Part shown: positions 1 to 7,336 of the stretch, in pieces
How the letters are laid out: the number at the start of each line of letters is the position of its first letter
How positions within the stretch are numbered: position 1 is the first letter of the stretch
DNA from: Chloroflexota bacterium
Lineage (GTDB): Bacteria > Chloroflexota > Ktedonobacteria > Ktedonobacterales > Ktedonobacteraceae
NCBI GenBank assembly: GCA_902812455.1
Contig: CADDZH010000028.1
Span: forward strand, 1-50,574
Direction of reading: 5' to 3'
DNA: 50,574 nt
Notes under the pieces: model-generated
What the model was told of the DNA's origin: nothing
The model's input: only the letters and a program-made list of their open reading frames with translations
Databases searched by the model: none
Made by a program: the position numbers and the translations under genes

Positions 1-1
1 G

Positions 2-508
2 TTCCTCCTCTACCTCGCCCTGCCCCTCAACGCGGCCTATTACGCCTGGCTCGCCCGGCGCCTGCCGCCGGCCAACCCCAGGACGCCAGCAACAGGCTGG
101 CGAGCGTTCCTGCTGGCCGAGGCGCTGCTGCTGGGCCTGTATGGACTCGGCCTCTTGCTGGCCCCGTCTACCTCGAGCGCCTTCTGGCCCTGGCCCATCG
201 ATGCCTTCCACAGTCGCATCTACAGCGTGGTCTTCCTCACTCCTGCGCTTGGGGCCTTCCTGCTGGCGCGTGCCGCCGCAGCGGTGGAGTGGCTGACGCT
301 GGGCATCTTCCACGTGGTGCTGGGCGGCCTGGCGCTGGTCGGCCTCATCATCGTGAGTAACTCGCTGCACAAGGTGGCCTGGTCGCTACCCGGCACCTGG
401 CTCTGGTTTGGCCTGTTTGCGCTGCTGGCGCTGGTGGGCCTGGGCCTGTGCTGGCAGGCGAGCGTGGTGAGCCGGGAGAGCGGGCAGGTCGTCTCTGCTG
501 GCGGGTGA
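2..508 (+). CDS. Membrane protein of unknown function, C-terminal part
   Basis: The frame is open to the left edge, so the start lies outside the window. The 168 visible residues are very rich in Leu, Ala and Gly and contain about four hydrophobic segments: one at the edge, then ones beginning near visible residues 36, 65 and 95-135. The protein is therefore an integral membrane protein with a short polar tail. I recognise no family motif. It ends 125 nt before the next gene on the same strand. An internal TTG at 155 is not a convincing start because the upstream frame encodes matching hydrophobic sequence. Confidence 0.6.
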   Translation, partial: FLLYLALPLNAAYYAWLARRLPPANPRTPATGWRAFLLAEALLLGLYGLGLLLAPSTSSAFWPWPIDAFHSRIYSVVFLTPALGAFLLARAAAAVEWLTLGIFHVVLGGLALVGLIIVSNSLHKVAWSLPGTWLWFGLFALLALVGLGLCWQASVVSRESGQVVSAGG

Positions 509-633
509 GGGCACAGGGCAGGTGCGGTGTGGGTGGCAACGGTGCCAGAAGGAGGCCTGGAGATGAACAATGAGCACGGATGCAGCGGCGAGAGATCAGC
601 TCTCCGTGAGGAAGCTGGAAGGAGGACGAGTCC

Positions 634-1323
634 ATGATGCCACCGGAAGTGCCGCACGGCGGCTGGAACCTCTTCGCGCGCGTGCTGCAAGAGATTCTCT
701 CGGCGCATGGCTTGACCTTGGGCCACCTGGATGACCGGATGCAGCTGCACCCGGAGAAGGTGCGGCGCCTGCAGCGCTCCCTCCAGGTGCCCAAGAGTTT
801 CCCGGTCTTGAACCCCGACGAAATGGAGCGCCTCGTGGCGGTGGTGCGCCTGAGCCGCAGCGAGAAGACGCGCCTGCGGGCGGCGCTGTTAGCGACGGCG
901 ATTGAGGCGATGTTGATGGATCGCATTCGCCCACCGGACGCGCTACGGGCAGCGGAGCAGATCCTGCCGGTGCTTGAGCAGGCCCTGGAGACCTATGCCG
1001 ATGAGCCGCTGGGCATCGGGGCCATCAAAGGAGAAGGAGAAGCCGCGATGCCGGACGAGGCAGACATCGAGCGCGAGCTGGGGGGCGCGCTCGCGGCGAT
1101 TGATCGCGCCACGCTGGCGCTGCATCTGAGCCATAATGTCGAGAGCCATGCCGAGCGGGTGGAACGCGCGCGCGAGGCACGGGATGGCTTCGAGACGGCG
1201 CTGGTGCTGCTGGAGACGGTTGAACCGGCTTTCAAGGCGCAGGAGGGCTGGCGCTTCTGGCACGACGAGGCGCAACAAGGACAGCGCACCGCCAAGCAGC
1301 GCCTGGCCGACCTGGGCGCTTAG
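634..1323 (+). CDS. Putative HTH-like DNA-binding protein, 229 aa
   Basis: A good ribosome binding site (AAGGAGG at 619-625) lies 8 nt before ATG 634. The N-terminal 75 residues look like a lambda-repressor/XRE-type helical domain, with a short helix ending in EILSAHGLTLGHLDDRM followed by HPEKVRRLQRSL. The rest (residues 95-229) is charged and helical, possibly coiled coil, with no enzyme motif. This is inference from pattern, not a family match. It lies just upstream of the transposon module and outside the direct repeat that may mark the module's left border, so it probably is not part of it. Confidence 0.6.
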   Translation: MMPPEVPHGGWNLFARVLQEILSAHGLTLGHLDDRMQLHPEKVRRLQRSLQVPKSFPVLNPDEMERLVAVVRLSRSEKTRLRAALLATAIEAMLMDRIRPPDALRAAEQILPVLEQALETYADEPLGIGAIKGEGEAAMPDEADIERELGGALAAIDRATLALHLSHNVESHAERVERAREARDGFETALVLLETVEPAFKAQEGWRFWHDEAQQGQRTAKQRLADLGA

Positions 1324-1366
1324 GCCGGAATACGCCAAATGTGGCGCCCGGAATGAATCGCTTCGC

Positions 1367-1377
1367 ACAACAGGTGA
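1367..1377. repeat. Left copy of an 11-bp direct repeat flanking the Tn7/Mu-like module
   Basis: ACAACAGGTGA occurs here and again at 6713-6723, in the same orientation, just outside the first and last genes of the four-gene module. An 11-bp match between two flanks of a few hundred bases is unlikely by chance (about 0.01 by simple counting). It could be an attachment core used by the tyrosine recombinase or the scar of an old insertion. It is longer than the 5-bp target duplication of Tn7/Mu-type transposition. Confidence 0.4.
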
Positions 1378-1469
1378 TGAGGAGGAACGGTGGCGACACC
1401 ACGGCGCCTCCGCTCCTATGAGCCTCTCCGTAATATCGGCGAGGAAGGCTCTTCTCAGGAGGGATGGAG

Positions 1470-3434
1470 ATGCTACCGCTGGCACAGCTCCAGGCGACGG
1501 AAGCTCAACGCCGCTTGCAGTTGCTCGGAACAACGGTCGAGGACCCCAGCGGGACGAGGCTCGCTGCACGAGCTCGCCAGGTGGGCATCCCGGCAGCGGT
1601 GTTGCGGCGGTGGCACGGCTGCTATCTGCGCGGAGGACTGGACGCGCTGGTTCCGGTCGAGTGGCCTGAGCAGACATCCGCGACCTGGACACTCATCGAG
1701 AGGCGCTACGCGGCATTAGGCGAACTTGCCGAAGCGGAAACCGTCACGGTGGAGGATATGCGTCGGCTTGCAGCACAAGCTGGTTGGACACTACGCCAGG
1801 CGCGGCGAGGCTCCGTCGCTATCGCCTGGGCGGGATGCTCGGTCTCGCCCCTGCCAAGCGTGTGGCTGTGCAGCGTGTACGGCCTGATCTGGGTACGCTC
1901 ACAGCAGAGCAACGCGACGAACTCTTCCGTCGCCGCGCTCTACTTGGGGACCTGGCCGAGCAGGCACACGTCTCCAATGCTATCTTAGCGCAACGGGCGA
2001 AAGCGGTTAGGGTCAGCTTGCGCACCTTACGGGACTACCACACGCGCTTCCGGCGCGATGGCTTAGCCGGGCTGGCTCCGCGTGGACGCCAGGACAAGGG
2101 CAAGCATCACGGGGTAAGCGCGCAGATGGTGCAGGCTGTTGAAAACCTGCGCCTCACCCACCGGTACGCCACCGTGCGCTTTGTGCATGAACTGGCCTGC
2201 CAGCACGCGGCTTCAACGGGGGAAACCGCCCCCAGCCTGTGGCAGGTGCGCTCCATCTGTGCGCAGATCCCAGCCCCGGTGCGATTGCTGGCCGACGGGC
2301 GCGAGGAGGAGTTCCGCAATCGCTATCGCCTGACGTACCCCATCCCTCATGACGCTCACCGTCTGATCTGGCAGATCGATCACAAGGCCCCCTTGCACGT
2401 GCTGGTTCGTGATCTGCGCGCGCCTTCCCACCGCGCGCTTTCCGGCGAAGTCCGCCCATATTTGACGCTGGTCATTGATAGTGCTTCGCGCCTGGTCATG
2501 GCCGGACGATTCAGCTACGATCCCCCGGATCGCTTCATGGTGGCGGCTGCGATCCGTGACGCGATGCTAACCGGCGACCACAAGCCCTTTGGCGGCGTCC
2601 CCGATGAGATCTGGGTCGACAACGGCAAGGACCTGATTGCCCACCATGTGCAGCAACTCGCGCAAGGCCTGGGTATCACGCTCTTTCCGGGACCCCCACA
2701 TGAACCCCAGGTGCGTGGGATTGTCGAACGCTTTCACGAGACGCTGGACACGCGCCTGTGGGCCACGCTCCCCGGCTATGTTGGCAGAAACGTCGTGGAA
2801 CGCAACCCCACGGCCAGAGCCGAACTTACGCTTGCGGAACTCGAGCAGCGCTTTCGCTCCTTCATCGATCAGTATCACCAGGAGATGCACAGCGCGACTG
2901 GACAGACGCCTCTCGCCTTCTGGCAGGAGCACGCAATGCTGCTTCCAGTCGACGAACGTCTCCTCGATGTGCTGCTCAAAGAACCGGCCCACCGGCGCGT
3001 GCTCAAGGAGGGCATCAAGTATGCCGGGGAGCGGTACTGGCATCCCGAGCTGGCGGTGCTGGTCGGCGAGGAGGTGCTGGTGCGCGGCTCCCTGCTATAC
3101 CGCCCCTTCCGAACTGGAGGTCTTTTTCGAGGGAAAGTGGCGCTGCACGGCTTTTGCACTTTCCTCCGCGAAGGGGCAGGAGGTCCAGCGCCAGGAGGTA
3201 GTCGAGGCGCAGCGACGCCAGCGAGCACAGGCTCGCCGCCGCATCCAGGCCGCGCGTGAGGCGCTCGAGGTCCCTTCCCTCTCGGCAACGAAGCGCCGCA
3301 AGAGGCGACGAGAGGACATGGCATCAGGTGAGGTTCCTATCGTGACTCTTTCCTCTCCTCGTTCCCCAGACCTGTTTGATTTTCTGGTGGCCCGCGCCGA
3401 GCAGGGCAGAAAGGTCGCTCCCCATGATTCCTGA
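1470..3434 (+). pseudogene. Tn7/Mu-type DDE transposase (TnsB/TniA-like), two frameshifts
   Basis: AGGAGG at 1457-1462 sets ATG 1470 as the likely start. The N-terminal HTH-rich part (1470 to about 1800) is in one frame, the catalytic core (about 1800-3100) in a second, and the C-terminal beta-barrel and basic tail (about 3105-3434) back in the first. A -1 (or +2) shift near 1800 and a +1 shift at the CCCCTT near 3102 restore a 655-codon protein. The core carries the RNase H-fold triad: D in WQIDH (codon 2378), D in WVDNG (2618) and E in VERFHE (2726), which gives DD35E spacing. Joining the frames near 3102 gives a Mu-transposase C-terminal pattern (LLYRP then SELEVFFEGKW). The end overlaps the ATPase start by 11 nt, which supports the restored frame. 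Indels or sequencing errors are likelier than programmed shifts. Confidence 0.85.
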
Positions 3435-4317
3435 ATACGCTGATGGTCTCGATTTCGAAAACCGCCTGCCACCCGGTCAGGCTCCCATCATGACGCAGAG
3501 TGTCAAACGCTTTCATGCCTGTATGCAGTTCATGATGCAGTCGCGTGAAGAGACCGGCTATGCCACGATGGGGGTGGTGACCGGAGACGCAGGAGTGGGC
3601 AAGACCATTGCCGTGCAGACCTATCTGCAAGCGCTGACGCCACGGGCCTACAGTGGCTTTCCGGCCTGTGTGAGCATCAAAGTCAGCCCGCGCTCGACGG
3701 CCAAAGCCCTGGCGAAAACGTTGATCACAACGCTCAACGGCGAGCATGCCGGCCACAACGTCTATGATATGGAAGCCGTTGCAGCAGAGGCCATCCGGCG
3801 TACCGATCTGGACCTGGTCCTGGTCGATGAAGGGGACTGGCTCAACGTTGAGAGCTTTGAATTGCTACGCCATATCTTCGACCGCACCGGCTGCCCCATC
3901 GTGATTGTGGGACTCCCACGCATCCCGCGGGTCATTAATCGCCACGAGAAATTTGTGAGCCGTGTCGGCCTGCATATGGAGTTCTTGCCGCTCACCCAGG
4001 AGGAGGTGTTGACGACGGTGTTACCTGCCCTGACGCTGCCCTACTGGCAGTATCGCTCTGATGATGCGGCCGATCGCGAGATGGGGGTAGGGCTCTGGCA
4101 ACGCGTGTGTCCTTCCTTTCGCAAGCTACGGGTGGTGCTGCAATATGCCAGCCAGATTGCGCGTGCCCGCCAGACCGAACGCATCACGCCAGCTATCCTC
4201 GCCGAAACACTACGTCTGACGCTGATTCCACAGGTTCCGGCTCCGCGAACCCCGCCTCCTCCCTCACCTGCTGGGTCCCACGAGGCCGCTTCAGAACAAC
4301 GGCCCCCTCGCTCATGA
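3424..4317 (+). CDS. AAA+ ATPase of transposition, TnsC/TniB-like
   Basis: A 297-residue ATPase. Walker A is GDAGVGKT (residues 54-61) and Walker B is LVLVDEGD (131-138), followed by a helical C-terminal lid. In Tn7, Mu and Tn5090-type elements this partner picks or primes the target and activates the DDE transposase. Start ATG 3424 lies inside the end of the transposase gene (11-nt overlap) and the stop overlaps the next ATG in ATGA, so translation is probably coupled along the module. The C-terminal tail is Pro-rich (from about residue 275). IstB or another phage-type ATPase is less likely, given the neighbouring Mu-type transposase. Confidence 0.85.
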   Translation: MIPEYADGLDFENRLPPGQAPIMTQSVKRFHACMQFMMQSREETGYATMGVVTGDAGVGKTIAVQTYLQALTPRAYSGFPACVSIKVSPRSTAKALAKTLITTLNGEHAGHNVYDMEAVAAEAIRRTDLDLVLVDEGDWLNVESFELLRHIFDRTGCPIVIVGLPRIPRVINRHEKFVSRVGLHMEFLPLTQEEVLTTVLPALTLPYWQYRSDDAADREMGVGLWQRVCPSFRKLRVVLQYASQIARARQTERITPAILAETLRLTLIPQVPAPRTPPPPSPAGSHEAASEQRPPRS

Positions 4318-5540
4318 GGCCGAATCCGTTTTGTCAGTCCGAGGCTCCCGCCTGGCTCGCTGATGATCCTGTCTACCGGATTCCCCGCCTGCTTGAGCAC
4401 TTGTTGGAAATGGCAACCTATCTACCCCAGGTGTATGAGATCCTTCCCTGGCTGGAAGGGATGGATGCCTGGTCCCTGGTCCAGGAGCGGCTCTCGCACG
4501 CTTTCTTTCCCGATGTACCACCGTCGGCACAAGAAGCGACCCTGACTACTTTCTTCGCCCAGGTGACGCAGCCAATGGCCGAGATGATCGAGCGGCTCTA
4601 TGTCTCACCGCTGCTGCGGCGGGTTGCGACGGTGGAGGAGATCATGCGTCGGATGGCACAGCGAGTCGGCGCTTGCGCATTGCCGTTCGATGTGGTGACG
4701 GGGGTCTGCTGTTCTTTCGGGCGTCGTCGTGCCTCCCACCTGTTGAGTGATCCGATCCAGAAACAAGCGACCACCTGGCGCATTGGCTGGCAACGGACGG
4801 CTGTCCAGGTGCGCACAGCACACAGCACGATGACGCCGTATCTTGTCCTGGTGATCGACGAACCCACCGACAAGGTGCTGGCCTTTCTGAGCACACCGGA
4901 ACCGCCAGGGGAGACAGATGTCCTGTTCGCGCTCTATGATGCGCTAGTGTTCTCCAGCCAGGACCGCTGGCACCTGCATCCGCCGACATGTTTGCGTATT
5001 CAACAATCGGTGCCAGCCGAGATCATCCGAGCCGCCAACGCCTGGGACACCGAGGTGGAAGTCGTGGCACAACAGGAGTTCGCCTTCGTGCAAGGCTGGG
5101 AGCGAGAACTGACCGGTCGGGTGCTTGATCCTGACCAGTATCTGCGCATTGTGGATCGCGCCTGTGAGCGTGCGTATGGCTATGCTCCATTTCTGGCGAA
5201 GCAGCAGGCGGCTCGGCAAGCCGGGTGGCGGATGCGTTTGGACGATGATCCCTGTCGGTTTCTCCCCAGTTTGCGAGAACTACTGCCAGTCTATGACGCC
5301 TTAGTGGGAAGCGATGGCCGGCTTTCGTGGCATGGCTGGCATTATCGTGACATCGAAGAGGATGTGCTCCAGTACTGGCCAGATGAAACCGTTACTCTTC
5401 GCCCGTCACCCGTGAGTGAAGCGGTGATCTGGGTTTATTGGGACCAGGAAATCCTCTGCCAGGCTGTCGCTGAAGAATTATGTCACCAGGATGGAAGCTA
5501 TCGTCCATATTGGTTCCCCTACCCGCGCCTTGGGGAATGA
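4314..5540 (+). CDS. Catalytically dead TnsB/TniA paralogue (pseudo-transposase), 408 aa
   Basis: It starts at ATG 4314 in a 4-nt ATGA overlap with the ATPase. Read by eye against the DDE transposase two genes upstream, the two align along the core. TWRIGWQ (154-160) matches IWQIDHK, PYLVLVID (175-182) matches PYLTLVID, and WHGWHYRDIEEDVLQYW onward (339-385) matches the C-terminal Mu-type barrel. All three catalytic acids are replaced: the first Asp by Gly158, the second falls at LRIQQS (227-232), and no DDE-like Glu context remains around 260-268. The N-terminal 120 residues are unrelated and helical. It occupies the place where TniQ/TnsD would sit in related elements, so a structural or targeting role is inferred. 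An old duplicate kept as an open frame implies selection. Function is unknown. Confidence 0.7.
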   Translation: MRPNPFCQSEAPAWLADDPVYRIPRLLEHLLEMATYLPQVYEILPWLEGMDAWSLVQERLSHAFFPDVPPSAQEATLTTFFAQVTQPMAEMIERLYVSPLLRRVATVEEIMRRMAQRVGACALPFDVVTGVCCSFGRRRASHLLSDPIQKQATTWRIGWQRTAVQVRTAHSTMTPYLVLVIDEPTDKVLAFLSTPEPPGETDVLFALYDALVFSSQDRWHLHPPTCLRIQQSVPAEIIRAANAWDTEVEVVAQQEFAFVQGWERELTGRVLDPDQYLRIVDRACERAYGYAPFLAKQQAARQAGWRMRLDDDPCRFLPSLRELLPVYDALVGSDGRLSWHGWHYRDIEEDVLQYWPDETVTLRPSPVSEAVIWVYWDQEILCQAVAEELCHQDGSYRPYWFPYPRLGE

Positions 5541-6522
5541 TTCTCCCCCAACTGCTTCTTTGCATGCCGGTCCATTGCTACGGAAGACATCTGCGACTTT
5601 CCGAGTGCAAACGAACTCCACACCAGTGCAGACGAAAGTTGAAAGTGACACTGTGACGCTGGCGCACGCCTTCGAGCAGTTCCTGGAGGCCTCGTCATTT
5701 GCCCGCAGAACCCACGAAAGTTATACCGAGGACCTGGCGCCACTGTTGGCGGAGGTCGGCCAGCAACCAGTCATGGCTCTGACCACTGACATGCTCCAGG
5801 CCTTTCTCGCACACCAGGAATCCCTCGCACCTGCCACGTACAATCGGCGCCTGGCTGCATTGCGGAGTTTCACCCGCTGGCTCCACGAGCAGGGATGGGG
5901 AGCAGAGGCGCTCTTGGAGAGGATGGAACGGAAACCGGAAGGGAAACGGGTGGCTCGCGCTCTGGATGCACAGAAAGTCGAGTCGGTGTTGCGAAAAATC
6001 GAAGACCCGCGTGATCGTGCGCTCTTCTGGCTGATCTATGATGGCGGTCTGCGCTCTCAGGAAGCGCTCTCCATAGATATCGAGGACATTTCCTGGCCGG
6101 ATCGCTCCATTCGCCTGCATGGCAAGGGCGACCGCTCACGTGAGATGTTCTTCTCGCGTGCGGTGGGAACTCTGCTGGACAAGTACCTGGCGACACGCGG
6201 ACATCCGACCTCGGGACCGCTCTTCGTGACGCACCGCAAAGCGCGACTCCCTCGCCGTGCTGATCTGGACGCTGCCGGCTACGCGCGCCTCTCCTACCGA
6301 CAGGCCGACACGCTCTGGAAACGCTACACCCCCGACTGGGATCTCCACCAGCTGCGCCACACCGCTATCAGTCTGCGCGCTGCTCATGACTATACCGAAG
6401 TGGACCTCAAACGCTTTAGCGGGCATAGCTCCCTGCGCAGCCTGGAACGCTATATCGCCGACAACCGCGAGGCCGCCAAACGCAAAGCGCGCGAGTGGGA
6501 ACGGCGAAAGCCGTCGCTCTAA
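5491..6522 (+). CDS. Tyrosine recombinase/integrase (XerC/D-like)
   Basis: The N-terminal SAM-like arm-binding domain (about residues 55-135) and the catalytic domain (155-335) are complete. The full active-site set is visible: R188 in DGGLRSQ, K212 in HGKGD, H286 and R289 in HQLRH, H312 in GHSS, and nucleophile Y321. ATG 5491 lies inside the end of the preceding gene and has only a weak ribosome site. GTG 5653, just before the SAM-like domain, is an alternative start. As the last gene of the module, it may resolve cointegrates or integrate the element. The 10-bp inverted repeat downstream is a candidate site. Its pairing with a Tn7/Mu-type transposase and ATPase is unusual. Confidence 0.88.
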   Translation: MEAIVHIGSPTRALGNDSPPTASLHAGPLLRKTSATFRVQTNSTPVQTKVESDTVTLAHAFEQFLEASSFARRTHESYTEDLAPLLAEVGQQPVMALTTDMLQAFLAHQESLAPATYNRRLAALRSFTRWLHEQGWGAEALLERMERKPEGKRVARALDAQKVESVLRKIEDPRDRALFWLIYDGGLRSQEALSIDIEDISWPDRSIRLHGKGDRSREMFFSRAVGTLLDKYLATRGHPTSGPLFVTHRKARLPRRADLDAAGYARLSYRQADTLWKRYTPDWDLHQLRHTAISLRAAHDYTEVDLKRFSGHSSLRSLERYIADNREAAKRKAREWERRKPSL

Positions 6523-6635
6523 CCACTCCAGTTAAGCCAACCGAGTCTGAAACCGCTTCTCCTCAGAAGAAGGATCAGCAAAAGTTCTCCAGGTGCCGCT
6601 CAACTGGCTGCTAGAGCTGGTTCTTGCTGAAACTG

Positions 6636-6661
6636 GCTGGTATCCATGCCAGGATACCAGC
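6636..6661. repeat. 10-bp perfect inverted repeat with 6-nt centre, candidate recombination site
   Basis: GCTGGTATCC and GGATACCAGC are perfect complements separated by ATGCCA. Inverted arms of about 10-13 bp around a 6-8 bp centre are the known layout of tyrosine recombinase core sites, and this one starts 114 nt after the stop of a tyrosine recombinase gene. There is no T-tract on either side, so it is a poor terminator. A role as crossover site is inferred. Confidence 0.45.
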
Positions 6662-6712
6662 GCTGGAAAGTTGCCGTTAAAGAATCGTCCAGCACCCGCG
6701 TTCGGACTTGTA

Positions 6713-6723
6713 ACAACAGGTGA
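6713..6723. repeat. Right copy of the 11-bp direct repeat
   Basis: ACAACAGGTGA, identical to 1367-1377 and in the same orientation. The distance between copies is about 5.35 kb and encloses exactly the four-gene module plus the inverted repeat. Confidence 0.4.
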
Positions 6724-6850
6724 GCACCACGCCTTGTCAACGCCAACTCCCATTTGGCTCTCCCGCAACTCCTGGGCAGGGAAATGTGGTCTAATAAAGC
6801 GAGAGTATTCCTCACCGTTATTCCCCTATTGAAGAAAAGAGTTTCTACCC

Positions 6851-7263
6851 GTGTCCCCAATAGCTTTCTTAGCTGATCTTCCTGGGTTCTGCGTGGAGCA
6901 GATCACCAGAACCGAGAATCACATCGTTATCACTGCTCGAGCCACGTCCCCAACTGCGTGTTGCCCTGACTGCCAGCAGCTATCATCGCGCGTGCATAGT
7001 TATTACACTCGCTCGCCAAAGGACTTGCCGTCCAGCGGACGGCCCGTCGCGCTGGTCTTAGGGGTGCGTCATTTTCGCTGTGTGAATGCAGTGTGTCCAC
7101 GCAAGGCCTTCGCTGAACCCTTGCCGAACCTCCTGTTGTCTCACGCTCAGCGCACGACTCGTCTGCGCGCAAGTTTGCAGGCGCTCGGAGAGAACGTCGG
7201 TGGCGAAGCGGCTGCGCGGGCGAGCAAGCGGCAGGGGATGACCTGTAGCGCCGATACCATTGT
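6851..7263 (+). pseudogene. ISL3-family transposase, N-terminal fragment
   Basis: The frame from GTG 6851 encodes the zinc-binding N terminus of an ISL3 transposase: a CCPDC pair, then HSYYTRSPKDLPSSGRPV and a further FRCVNAVCPRKAFAEPLP cysteine pair. It breaks off at 7263, exactly where the terminal repeat of the next ISL3 element begins, so about 400 residues including the DDE domain are missing. The lost part does not reappear on the far side of the inserted element. It is related to, but clearly different from, the transposase of the inserted element. Confidence 0.85.
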
Positions 7264-7288
7264 GGCTCATCCAACTTTTTGGTGAAGC
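7264..7288 (+). repeat. Left 25-bp terminal inverted repeat of the ISL3 element
   Basis: Perfect reverse complement of 9012-9036. The first bases, GGCTC, are typical of ISL3 ends. Confidence 0.9.
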
Positions 7289-7336
7289 CGATGGCAAATT
7301 CGTTGAGAACGCTGTCCAGTTTACTTGAAGCCGAGA

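Larger units (their letters stand above)
6523..6850. other. Non-coding stretch after the recombinase
   Basis: There is no gene here. It contains the 10-bp inverted repeat at 6636-6661 and the right copy of the 11-bp direct repeat at 6713-6723. The right end of the transposon module and the left end of the truncated ISL3 copy should both lie in it, but I see no clean terminal repeat for either. Confidence 0.5.

Noticed and set aside
943..1692. Long minus-strand open frame opposite the HTH-like gene and the start of the transposase
   Set aside because: It is an antisense shadow of GC-rich coding sequence; no ribosome site and low-complexity Arg/Ser/Pro content.
1784..3259. Transposase as a simple 491-residue gene
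   Set aside because: That reading loses the N-terminal HTH and replaces the Mu-type C-terminal barrel by Pro/Gly-rich nonsense; the two-shift reading restores both.
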